Of a stretch of DNA of 64,000 nucleotides, positions 1 through 7,222 are shown piece by piece. Numbering within the stretch: position 1 is the stretch's first letter; every line of letters begins with the position of its first letter. Both the position numbers and the translations under genes were made by a program. The stretch is taken from contig NZ_JACTVA010000021.1 in the NCBI RefSeq assembly GCF_014490485.1, positions 24,219 through 88,218 of the forward strand, in the 5' to 3' direction. Origin of the DNA: Teichococcus aerophilus (GTDB taxonomy: Bacteria > Pseudomonadota > Alphaproteobacteria > Acetobacterales > Acetobacteraceae). The notes under the pieces are model-generated. The model was not told the DNA's origin, did not search any database, and saw only the letters and a program-made list of their open reading frames with translations.

Positions 1-1657
1 CTTCCAGGATCAGCGGCAGGTTGCGGATGGAAACCCGCTCCGCCAGCAGCGTCGCCAGCACCTTCTGCACCGTTGCCAGCGGCAGGATGGCGGGGATGAG
101 GTCGGAGACCAGCTTCTGCTGGTCCTTCTCCAGCCCATCCAGCAGCTTCTGCGTCGCCGCATAGCCCTGCAGCTGGGACATGTAGCCCTTCAGCACTTCG
201 GAGAGATGCGTGGTCAGCACCGTCTCCGCATCCACCACGGTCAGGCCCTGCGCCAGGGCGCCCTCGCGCAGATGCGGCTCGATCCAGCGGGCGCGGATCT
301 TAAAGCTGGGCTCCTGCGTGTCGATGCCGGGCACGCCGATCTCCTGCCCGCCCGGCGCGAAGGCCAGCAACTTGCCGAGCATCAGCGCCTCCCGCGCGAT
401 CTCGACGCCCTGGACCTGCACCGAATACTCGCCGGAGCCGAGATCCATGTTGTCCTTGATTCGCACGGCGGGAAGGATGAAGCCGAACTCCAGGCCGAAG
501 GCGCGGCGCAGCTTCTTGATCTTCTCCGTCAGACTGCCCTGCCGGCCAGACGTCAGCGACACCAGCCCCATGCCGAGTTCCAGCCGCACGTCATCCACAC
601 GGATCAGCTCGGCCATGGATTCCTCGCGCGGCGCAGCATCAGGCGTCGCGTCCTCGGCCGCTGCGGCGACGGCGCGGCGCTGCACGGCGCGATGCGCGAA
701 CCAGCCACCCCCGGCCGACAGCGCCGCCAGGGCGATGAAGGGCAGGAACGGCAGCCCCGGCAGCACCGCGAACAGCGTGGACAGCCCCGCCGCCAGATAG
801 AGAGGCTTCGGCTGCGCCCCGAGCTGGCTGATGAACGCCTTGTCGGTGGAGCCGCGCACGCTGCCCTTGGAGACCAGCATGCCGGCGCCGACCGAGACGA
901 TCAGCCCGGGGATCTGCGAGACGATGCCATCGCCGATGGCCAGGGTGACGTAGTTGCCGGCCGCTGCTTCCAGGTTCATCCCATGCCGCAGCGTGCCGAC
1001 GACGATGCCGCCCAGCACGTTGACGACGGTGACGATGATGGAGGCGATGGCATCGCCGCGGACGAATTTGGAGGCGCCGTCCATGGCGCCGAAGAAGCCG
1101 TTCTCGTCCTCCAGCTCCCGCCGGCGGCGCTTCGATTCGGCATCGTCGATGACACCGGCGGCAAGGTCGGCGTCGATCGCCATCTGCTTGCCCGGCATGG
1201 CGTCCAGGCTGAAACGCGCCGCCACTTCGGCGATGCGGCTGGCGCCCTTGGTGACGACGATGAAGTTCACCACAATCAGGATGGCGAAGACGATGACGCC
1301 GATGATGAAGTCACCGCCGACGACGAAGCTCGCGAAGCCGTGGATGACGCTGCCGGCGGCGTCCAGCCCCTGGTGGCCATGCGCCAGGATCAGGCGGGTG
1401 GTGGCCAGGTTCAGCGCCAGCCGCAACAGCGTCGCCACCAGCAGCACGGTGGGGAAGACGGAGAAATCCAGCGGCCGCTCGATCCAGATGGCGACCATCA
1501 GGATCAGCACGGAGAGAGTGATGGAGGTAGCCAGGCCGAGATCGACCAGCCAGCTCGGCATCGGCAGCACCAGCACGGCCAACAGCAGCACCATGGCGGC
1601 GGCGAAGACCAGATCCTGGTGGCCGATGGCCCGGCGCAGGCGCGTGAGGAAGCTCAT
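1..1657 (-). CDS. flhA: Flagellar export gate protein FlhA (3' end cut by window edge)
   Basis: FlhA forms the nonameric inner-membrane gate of the flagellar type III secretion system and hands substrates from ATPase and chaperones to the channel. I read 552 codons from an ATG at 1657; the family is about 690 residues, so the cytoplasmic C-terminus lies left of the window. The N-terminus is strongly hydrophobic with several membrane helices, and the FHIPEP-type signature RLALNLATTRLILAHG sits near residues 79-94. A charged cytoplasmic loop (SKRRRRELEDENGFFGAMDG) follows, as in the family. The start lies 5 bases after the fliQ stop, so it is the distal member of the flgB-flgC-fliE-fliQ-flhA run. 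Identification is confident. Confidence 0.96.
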   Translation of the reverse strand, partial: MSFLTRLRRAIGHQDLVFAAAMVLLLAVLVLPMPSWLVDLGLATSITLSVLILMVAIWIERPLDFSVFPTVLLVATLLRLALNLATTRLILAHGHQGLDAAGSVIHGFASFVVGGDFIIGVIVFAILIVVNFIVVTKGASRIAEVAARFSLDAMPGKQMAIDADLAAGVIDDAESKRRRRELEDENGFFGAMDGASKFVRGDAIASIIVTVVNVLGGIVVGTLRHGMNLEAAAGNYVTLAIGDGIVSQIPGLIVSVGAGMLVSKGSVRGSTDKAFISQLGAQPKPLYLAAGLSTLFAVLPGLPFLPFIALAALSAGGGWFAHRAVQRRAVAAAAEDATPDAAPREESMAELIRVDDVRLELGMGLVSLTSGRQGSLTEKIKKLRRAFGLEFGFILPAVRIKDNMDLGSGEYSVQVQGVEIAREALMLGKLLAFAPGGQEIGVPGIDTQEPSFKIRARWIEPHLREGALAQGLTVVDAETVLTTHLSEVLKGYMSQLQGYAATQKLLDGLEKDQQKLVSDLIPAILPLATVQKVLATLLAERVSIRNLPLILE

Positions 1658-1661
1658 CGGC

Positions 1662-1925
1662 TCAGAGCCCCACGATCAGTTGCGCGATCTCTTCGGTGTA
1701 GGATTTCAGCGCGGCGAAGCCGAGCGGCAGCGACAGCATCGCCGCCACCATCGTCACCACGATCTTCGGCACGTAGGAGAGGGTGACTTCCTGGATTTGC
1801 GTCAGCGCCTGCAGGAAGGAGACGGCGACGCCGGTGATCAGCGCGGCCAGCAGGGGCGGGCCGGCCACGACCATGGTGGCGAAGAAGCCGTTGCGCAGAA
1901 CCTCAATGACGTCGCCTTCGTTCAT
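1662..1925 (-). CDS. fliQ: Flagellar export channel protein FliQ
   Basis: FliQ is a small two-helix component of the FliP-FliQ-FliR export channel in the MS ring. The 87-residue product has two hydrophobic segments (around FFATMVVAGPPLLAALITGV and IVVTMVAAMLSLPLGFAAL) and the family end SYTEEIAQLI. I chose the ATG at 1925, giving MNEGDVIEV as in typical FliQ; GAGG lies 6 bases upstream. A longer reading frame to 1967 would run back through fliE and is unlikely. It is placed between fliE and flhA with gaps of only a few bases, so it is almost certainly cotranscribed. Confidence 0.95.
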   Translation of the reverse strand: MNEGDVIEVLRNGFFATMVVAGPPLLAALITGVAVSFLQALTQIQEVTLSYVPKIVVTMVAAMLSLPLGFAALKSYTEEIAQLIVGL

Positions 1926-1932
1926 GGCTGCC

Positions 1933-2226
1933 TCACACTGCCATGCGCAGCACGTCGGTATAGGCACCGACCACCTTGTCGCGCAGTTGCGTCATGGTTT
2001 GCACGGTCAGCTCGGCGGCGGTGGCCGCCTGCACCACTTCCTGCACGTCGGCGGTGCCGGCGACGCCGCGGGCGCTGACCAACTCCGCCCGCCGCAGGGT
2101 GGCCAGCGAACTGCGGGCGGCATCGCCCACCATGGCGCCGAAATCGCCAGTGTTGGCGGCCGAGGACGCGCCATAGGCGCGCAGCGCGGCGGAGACCGGC
2201 GCGATGGCCGGGATGGGGCTGGACAT
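1933..2226 (-). CDS. fliE: Flagellar hook-basal body adaptor FliE
   Basis: FliE joins the MS ring and export gate to the proximal rod. The 97-residue protein is helical and has the diagnostic C-terminal half, with ELTVQTMTQLRDKVVGAYTDVLRM-type spacing in which Q, RDK, AY and the closing M match the family. It starts 4 bases after the flgC stop and is followed after 7 bases by fliQ, the usual alphaproteobacterial flgB-flgC-fliE order. Confidence 0.93.
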   Translation of the reverse strand: MSSPIPAIAPVSAALRAYGASSAANTGDFGAMVGDAARSSLATLRRAELVSARGVAGTADVQEVVQAATAAELTVQTMTQLRDKVVGAYTDVLRMAV

Positions 2227-2230
2227 GTGT

Positions 2231-2671
2231 TTACGACCTCAGGATATCGAGGGTTTTGCCGTAGAGGGCACGGGCCTGCTGCATCACCGCGATGCCGGCC
2301 TCGTAGCTGCGCTGCGCGGTGCGGAGGTCCGCCTGCTCGATCAGCGTGTCCACGTTCGGCATGCGGACATAGCCCTGGGCGTCGGCGGCGGGGTGCGCCG
2401 GGTCGTATTGCGTGCGGAAGTCCCGCTGATCGTTGGTGATGGAATCGGTCCGCACCAACTGGGCGCCGGTGGCCCGGTCCACGCTCTGCCGGAAGGACAT
2501 CAGCTTGCGCCGGTAAGGGTCGCCCCCCGGCGTCGCGGCGGTGGAGGAGGCGTTGGCGATGTTCTCGGCCGCCACGCGCATGCGCACCGCCTGGGTGCTC
2601 ATGCCGGAGGCCGCGGTGGCCATCGCCTGGGTCAGCGGCCCGGTGCCGCCGATGGGCTCGATGCGGATCAT
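2231..2671 (-). CDS. flgC: Flagellar proximal rod protein FlgC
   Basis: FlgC is one of the proximal rod subunits. The 146-residue product has the N-terminal rod/hook motif (SGMSTQAVRMRVAAENIANA, about residues 22-41) and the C-terminal heptad segment (LRTAQRSYEAGIAVMQQAR) that packs with it in assembled rod. Its ATG overlaps the flgB stop by one base (TGATG), so the two are translationally coupled. Confidence 0.95.
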   Translation of the reverse strand: MIRIEPIGGTGPLTQAMATAASGMSTQAVRMRVAAENIANASSTAATPGGDPYRRKLMSFRQSVDRATGAQLVRTDSITNDQRDFRTQYDPAHPAADAQGYVRMPNVDTLIEQADLRTAQRSYEAGIAVMQQARALYGKTLDILRS

Positions 2672-3075
2672 CAGCGGCTACTCACGGCGCTGCGCATCAG
2701 GGCCGCGCTGCGCTTGTAGACGAGCGCCGCGAGATCGTAATTTTTCGCAACGTCGGATTGCTTCACCATCTGCTCCTCCAGGTCCACCGTATTGCCGGTG
2801 GGGTCCTCGCTATAGGAATTGGCACGGTCGGTCGTGACGTCCGCGCCGCCCCGGCTGCCGGTGATGTGCCCGGACTGGGCGCCGGCCAGCCGCAGCGGCG
2901 CCACGCCGCCCTGGGTCCGCAGCAAGGCGCTGTCGAACTGGAAGGGCTTCACGTCCCTGGCACGGTAATGCGGCGTGTCCGCATTGGCGATGTTCTGCGC
3001 CAGCACGTTCTGGCGCTCGGAGAGCTGGCGCATGCGGGCGCCGGTGATGCGGAAGACGTCGATGCCGTCGAGCAT
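2671..3075 (-). CDS. flgB: Flagellar proximal rod protein FlgB
   Basis: FlgB is the other small proximal rod protein. The 134-residue product opens with an IDVF...RQNVLAQNIANADTPHYRARDVKPF pattern typical of FlgB, and ends with a helical segment rich in Q, A and Y. It is the first gene of the minus-strand flgB-flgC-fliE-fliQ-flhA operon. The 134 bases upstream are shared with the divergent fliI and carry two copies of the recurrent word TTTTTCGCAT. Confidence 0.95.
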   Translation of the reverse strand: MLDGIDVFRITGARMRQLSERQNVLAQNIANADTPHYRARDVKPFQFDSALLRTQGGVAPLRLAGAQSGHITGSRGGADVTTDRANSYSEDPTGNTVDLEEQMVKQSDVAKNYDLAALVYKRSAALMRSAVSSR

Positions 3076-3209
3076 GGTCGATCTGCTCCTGGGTCAGATG
3101 CAGGCAGGAATAGCTTTTTCGCATTCTGCCTGTCGAGTGTTTTTCGCATAGACGTCCGAGAACGAAGGCGCGATGATGGCGCCAAGAACGCTTCGCGAAC
3201 GGGACGATC
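3076..3209. promoter_or_regulatory. Divergent flgB/fliI promoter region with two TTTTTCGCAT words
   Basis: This 134-base gap separates divergent flagellar genes. It contains TTTTTCGCAT at 3115-3124 and again at 3140-3149, starts 25 bases apart and in the same orientation. The same word recurs in other divergent flagellar gaps of this window, suggesting a shared operator or promoter element. No clear sigma-54 or sigma-28 consensus is visible. The regulatory role is inferred. Confidence 0.6.
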
Positions 3210-4589
3210 ATGGATTACTTTCGCACGATTGGCACGCCGACGCCCGGCACCCGCCCGGCCGCCGCCCTGGCCGATGCGCCGGTACTGTTGCAGGATCTGC
3301 CGCGCGCCAGCCGCTGGGGCCGCCTGGCCGCCGTGCGCGGCGCGGCGCTCTCCATCGAGGGCCTCGGCGGTGGCCTCGCCATCGGAGACCGGATGATGGT
3401 GCGGCGCCCCGGGCATCCGCCGGTCCAGGGCGAATTCGTGGCCTTCGAGGGTGACATCGCCGTCGCGGTGCCCGAGGGCCATACCGAGGGCCTGGCACCC
3501 GGCGCCCGCGTCTGGCTGGACGAGCCGCTGGCCCTCTCGCCGTCCGATGCCTGGCTGGGCCGGGTGATCGACGGCCAGGGGCAGCCACTGGATGGCAAGG
3601 GCCCGCTGCCCGCCGGCCGCCGTGCGGTGCCGCTGCGCCGCCGGGCGCCGGATGCGTTGACCCGCCGGCTGGTCGGCCCGCGGCTGGAGACCGGGCTGCG
3701 GGCGCTGGATGTCTTCACCCCCATCTGCCGCGGCCAGCGCATGGGCATCTTCGCCGCCTCCGGCGTCGGCAAGTCGACGCTGATGGGCATGCTGGCGCGC
3801 TTCGTGGAGGCCGACGTGATCGTCGTCGGCCTGGTGGGCGAACGCGGGCGCGAGGTGCGCGAGTTCCTTGACCAGACGCTGGGCGAGGAAGGGCGCGCGC
3901 GCTCGGTCGTCGTCGTCTCCACCTCGGACCAACCGGCGCTGGCCCGCCGCCGTGCCGCGCAAGCGACGCTGGCGGTGGCCGAACATTTCCGTGCCGAGGG
4001 CAAGCAGGTCTTCCTGCTGCTGGATTCCGTGACCCGCCTGGCCCACGCGCAGCGCGAGATCGGCCTGGCGGCCGGCGAGCCGGCGACGGCGCGGTCCTAC
4101 ACCCCCTCGGTGTTCAACGAGTTACCCGCCTTGCTGGAGCGCGCCGGGCCGGGCCCGGAGGGCGAGGGGGATATCACCGCCGTCTTCACCGTGCTGGTGG
4201 ATGGCGACGACCACGACGAGCCGATCGCCGATGCGGTGCGCGGCATCCTGGATGGCCATATCGTGCTGGACCGGCGCATCGGTGAGCGCGGCCGCTGGCC
4301 GGCGATCGACGTGCTGCGTTCCGTCAGCCGTGCCCTGCCGCGCTGCCACTCGGCCGACGAGAACGCTCAGTTGGCCGAGGCGCGGCGCTTACTAGGCGCT
4401 TACGCCGACATGGCGGAGATGATCCGCCTCGGCGCGTACCGGGCTGGCAGTGACCCGCTGGTGGACAGCGCCATCCGCCATCAGCCGGCGCTGGAAGCCT
4501 TCCTGGGCCAGCAGGTGGACGAGCGCGTCGCGGCGCCGGAGGCGTTTGCCCGCCTCGGCGCCGTGCTGCGGGAGGAAGGCGGGCCGTGA
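3210..4589 (+). CDS. fliI: Flagellum-specific export ATPase FliI
   Basis: FliI is the hexameric ATPase that energises and feeds the flagellar type III export apparatus, homologous to the F1 beta subunit. The 459 residues match the usual length. Walker A (ASGVGKST) is near residues 180-188, the GERGREVREF motif carrying the catalytic glutamate near 208-217, and Walker B (VFLLLDSVTRLAHAQREIG) near 265-283. ARSYTPSVF follows as in the family. It stands alone on the plus strand, with its regulator FliH in the fliF run and FliJ near 17.3 kb. It is followed by a convergent DUF1217 gene only 13 bases away. Confidence 0.97.
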   Translation: MDYFRTIGTPTPGTRPAAALADAPVLLQDLPRASRWGRLAAVRGAALSIEGLGGGLAIGDRMMVRRPGHPPVQGEFVAFEGDIAVAVPEGHTEGLAPGARVWLDEPLALSPSDAWLGRVIDGQGQPLDGKGPLPAGRRAVPLRRRAPDALTRRLVGPRLETGLRALDVFTPICRGQRMGIFAASGVGKSTLMGMLARFVEADVIVVGLVGERGREVREFLDQTLGEEGRARSVVVVSTSDQPALARRRAAQATLAVAEHFRAEGKQVFLLLDSVTRLAHAQREIGLAAGEPATARSYTPSVFNELPALLERAGPGPEGEGDITAVFTVLVDGDDHDEPIADAVRGILDGHIVLDRRIGERGRWPAIDVLRSVSRALPRCHSADENAQLAEARRLLGAYADMAEMIRLGAYRAGSDPLVDSAIRHQPALEAFLGQQVDERVAAPEAFARLGAVLREEGGP

Positions 4590-4602
4590 GGCCCGTTTCC
4601 AT

Positions 4603-5775
4603 CTACTGGTAGATGATGCCGAGCAGGGCGGAGGCGCTGGCACCGGTAAAGGCATCCCCGCCCCAGGCCACCGGCTGCATCAGGCTGGCGACGCCGGTGC
4701 TGCTGGCCATCGCCTGCGCTTCCGCCGTGCTGGACTTGGCGACATAGCGGTCCAGCAGCTTGCCGAGCTTGGCGCTGTCCTGGAAGTCGCTCAGGCTCAT
4801 GCGCCGCTCGAACATCGCCTTCTGCTGGTCGACATCCAGCCGGCCGAAACTGTCAGGTAGCCCCAGCACCTCCTGCACCACGCCGGCCAGGTTGCGGTCG
4901 GCTATGATGCTGTACCAGCTGGTGATGCCGGGCAGGGTCCGCTTGGCATAGATGGCCTTGCGCAGCGTCTCCGACGTCTCGCCGAGCGATTCCTCGAACC
5001 GCGCCTGGGTGTAGAGCGACACGATCTGCTCGACCGTCGAGGCATCTCCCACCTTGGCGCCGCCCTGCTGCGCCACCACGGTGCTGCCCTTGGTGTTGCT
5101 GGCCAGGCTGGCGCGCGCCGTGCTCTCAGGATCGGCGACGAAGCTGAAATCCACCGCCTCCCCCCGCCCCTTGGCATCGCTGAAGATCAGCTTGCCGCCA
5201 AGCGCGGTGACGCTGATATCGCTGTTCTTGCCATCGGCCTTGCGGAAGGCCGCCTGCAACGTCGCCGCGAGATCGATGCGGTTGCCGACATTCTCCAACG
5301 CCAGGTTGCTGACCTTGATGCCGCCGAAGGTGCCGCTGAAGCTGGTGAAGCTCTGCCCGCTGCGGATGCCCTCCACCTGCAAGGTGGCGGTGGAGGGGAC
5401 CGCCGGGATCTCCGGCACCGTCAGGCCGCCATAGTTCAGCGCGGCGGCGAGCTTCTTGTACTTCGCATCGGTCATGCGCGCGGCGACGGAGTTGCTGTCG
5501 GACGGGTTGCTCTCCAGCACCTTCTGCATCAGCGCGTTCATGCCGACCTGCGAATCCAGCCCGTAGGCCTTCAGCACCATCTCCTGCAGCCGGCGGTCGG
5601 CCAGCAGGTCCTTGGCTGTGGCCTTGGTGGGCAGCGTGTCGCGCAGATAGGCCAGGTCGCGCTGCAGGATCGGGTCCTTGGTGAAGGCCTTGAAGTCCGA
5701 TACGCTCTTGTTCTGCAGCAGCTTCCAGCCGGCGACGCCGGTCGGTAGGCCGACGCTGATGGCATTGACGGTCAT
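4603..5775 (-). CDS. DUF1217 flagellar-cluster protein
   Basis: The 390-residue product has repeated blocks of the kind found in DUF1217 proteins, which occur in alphaproteobacterial flagellar clusters: LQRDLAYLRDTLPTKATAKD, LLADRRLQEMVLKAYGLDSQ, and a later ERRMSLSDFQDSAKLGKLLDRYV. It has no signal peptide or membrane helix. The molecular role is not established; filament or hook association has been supposed from context only. Its ATG overlaps the stop of the upstream FlaG-like gene (ATGA), so the two are coupled and probably function together. Family call is fairly sure, function is not. Confidence 0.75.
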   Translation of the reverse strand: MTVNAISVGLPTGVAGWKLLQNKSVSDFKAFTKDPILQRDLAYLRDTLPTKATAKDLLADRRLQEMVLKAYGLDSQVGMNALMQKVLESNPSDSNSVAARMTDAKYKKLAAALNYGGLTVPEIPAVPSTATLQVEGIRSGQSFTSFSGTFGGIKVSNLALENVGNRIDLAATLQAAFRKADGKNSDISVTALGGKLIFSDAKGRGEAVDFSFVADPESTARASLASNTKGSTVVAQQGGAKVGDASTVEQIVSLYTQARFEESLGETSETLRKAIYAKRTLPGITSWYSIIADRNLAGVVQEVLGLPDSFGRLDVDQQKAMFERRMSLSDFQDSAKLGKLLDRYVAKSSTAEAQAMASSTGVASLMQPVAWGGDAFTGASASALLGIIYQ

Positions 5776-6086
5776 GCTTCGAACGACGTCCCTGGTGAGG
5801 GCGGGTTCTTCCGCGCGTCATCCTGGTAGACGGCGGGCAGCCGCATCAGCACGCGATCCGTCTCCGGGTCGCGCAGCTCGGTATAGAGCCGCATGGTTTC
5901 TCCATCGAGGTGGACTTCCAGCACCGGGTCCTGCGGCGGCACCGGTTTCGGCCGCTCGGTGGCCGCCGCTTCGGGCTCCACGACGCCGGCTGCCTCGCGG
6001 TCCCGCGCGATCTCGGGGCGGGGTGGCGGAAGGGCGTTCGGGTCGCCCGCTTGCCGCTTGCTGATACCTTGGGTGGGATCGATCAT
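5772..6086 (-). CDS. Small FlaG-like flagellar protein (putative)
   Basis: The 104-residue product has a proline- and charge-rich, probably disordered first half and a short C-terminal domain reading LEVHLDGETMRLYTELRD then PETDRVLMRLPAVYQ. The DPETDRV...RLP pattern resembles the C-terminal core of FlaG, a protein linked to filament length in polar flagellates. The resemblance is by eye and short. GGAG lies 8 bases before the ATG. The gene lies between flbT and the DUF1217 gene and overlaps the latter by 4 bases. A sequence-profile search would settle whether it is FlaG. Confidence 0.5.
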   Translation of the reverse strand: MIDPTQGISKRQAGDPNALPPPRPEIARDREAAGVVEPEAAATERPKPVPPQDPVLEVHLDGETMRLYTELRDPETDRVLMRLPAVYQDDARKNPPSPGTSFEA

Positions 6087-6158
6087 CTCGCTAACTCCGG
6101 GGCTTTGCCATGGTGTGCGGCGAGACGATCTCGCCAGGAAAGGGGCCGCTTCCTGGCG

Positions 6159-6659
6159 CTAGAGGGCGCTAGGAAGTGACAGGGATGCACTGCCCGGGCG
6201 CGGGGGGATGGGCCGCCGGGGCGGCGCATCCTCGGCCTTGGCGCTGTCGCGCCGGAACCGCTCCGGCGGGTGCAGGCCCAGCAGCGCGGCCTCGTACAGG
6301 ACCAGCTCGCGCAAGGCGGACAGCGCGCGGTAGGTGTTGCCCTCCCGCATGTGCGCTTCGGCTTCGTCCAGCAGGTTCAGGTGCTCCGGCTTCAGGAACA
6401 CGCCGCGCAGCCGCGCCACCTGTTCGGTGAAGGCGCCGCTGGAGCCCAGAACCGGCTGTGCGTTCAACAGCACGCCCTGCGCGGCAAAATAGGCACGCCG
6501 CACCGGGGTGGAGGCATCCTCCAGCAGCAGCACGTCCTTCTCGCGCACGATCTGCGCCTTGGTCTCCACCATCAGGTAGGCGCGCCGGTCACCATTGGTG
6601 ACGACGGCGCCGTTGATGAACAGCCTTTCGCCCGGGGCGAGCTTCAGAATCAGCGACAT
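6159..6659 (-). CDS. flbT: Flagellin synthesis repressor FlbT
   Basis: FlbT is an alphaproteobacterial post-transcriptional regulator; in Caulobacter it acts on flagellin mRNA to lower its stability. The 166-residue product carries the FlbT N-terminus (LILKLAPGERLFINGAVVTN) and the AYFAAQGVLL block. I chose the ATG at 6659; a GTG one codon upstream (6660-6662) is the alternative. The start overlaps the flaF stop (GTGATG), so flaF and flbT are coupled, and both follow flagellin. This arrangement suits a feedback pair controlling flagellin output. Confidence 0.92.
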   Translation of the reverse strand: MSLILKLAPGERLFINGAVVTNGDRRAYLMVETKAQIVREKDVLLLEDASTPVRRAYFAAQGVLLNAQPVLGSSGAFTEQVARLRGVFLKPEHLNLLDEAEAHMREGNTYRALSALRELVLYEAALLGLHPPERFRRDSAKAEDAPPRRPIPPRPGSASLSLPSAL

Positions 6660-7084
6660 CACACGGGGTCCGGCTGAGCGGTGGTGGCGGGCTGCAGGCC
6701 CAGCATCACCGCGCGGTTGACATCGATCAGGGCCTGGGGGCTTTTCTTCTCACGCAGCACCCGGTCGCTTTCCGCGAAGACCCAGCGGGCCAGGGAGAGC
6801 AGGCGGGCCCGCAGGGTCATGTCCCAGGCATTGCCGTCCTCCGCCAGGTCGGCGGCGAAGGCGGTCCAGACCATGCGGTTCTCATGGATGGCCGTCGGCA
6901 TGGCGGCGGGGCCGGCGGAGGGCGCGGTCGCGCGCTCCAGCATCGCGCTCATGCGGGCCAGGAGGCGGTACTCGATCGTCCGCGGAGTCTCAGTGCTGCG
7001 GATGACGTCGCCATAGGCCGCCAATGCGCCGCTGGGGCGTTGCGGCGGGGCGTGCAGGATGTTGTCGGTGGTCGCGCTCAACAT
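6659..7084 (-). CDS. flaF: Flagellar biosynthesis regulator FlaF
   Basis: FlaF is the partner and antagonist of FlbT, needed for flagellin synthesis or secretion in alphaproteobacteria. The 141-residue protein matches the family: AYGDVIRSTETPRTIEYRLL near the N-terminus and a later segment with WTAFAADLAEDGNAWDMTLR and LLSLARWVFAESDRV. AAGGAAG sits about 6 bases before the ATG. It follows flagellin after a 138-base gap that contains two strong hairpins and precedes flbT with overlap. Confidence 0.93.
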   Translation of the reverse strand: MLSATTDNILHAPPQRPSGALAAYGDVIRSTETPRTIEYRLLARMSAMLERATAPSAGPAAMPTAIHENRMVWTAFAADLAEDGNAWDMTLRARLLSLARWVFAESDRVLREKKSPQALIDVNRAVMLGLQPATTAQPDPV

Positions 7085-7151
7085 CGGATTCTTCCTTGGT
7101 CATTCGCAGGCTATTGCCACCTGGCGGGACCTGGGCCCGAGGTGGAAAGAG

Positions 7152-7216
7152 CCGGGAAACGCAAGCGGCCTGCCGCCGGCGTTTCCCGGTGCGGGGCGCG
7201 GCCGAAGCCGCGCCCC
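7152..7216 (-). terminator. Double hairpin after flagellin, one with a UUCG tetraloop
   Basis: Read on the minus strand, the first hairpin begins 7 bases after the flagellin stop codon: a perfect 10-bp stem (7207-7216 with 7193-7202) closed by a C-UUCG-G tetraloop, an unusually stable RNA loop. A second perfect 11-bp stem (7179-7189 with 7152-7162) follows, then CTCTTTCC. The U tract is weak, so this may be a partial terminator or a 3' stabiliser of flagellin mRNA that lets some transcription reach flaF-flbT. That role is inferred. Confidence 0.7.
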
Positions 7217-7222
7217 AGGGGC

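Noticed and set aside
3076..3209. A sigma-54 or sigma-28 promoter for flgB or fliI
   Set aside because: No TGGCAC-N5-TTGC or TAAA-N15-GCCGATAA match could be found by eye. Only the TTTTTCGCAT words stand out.
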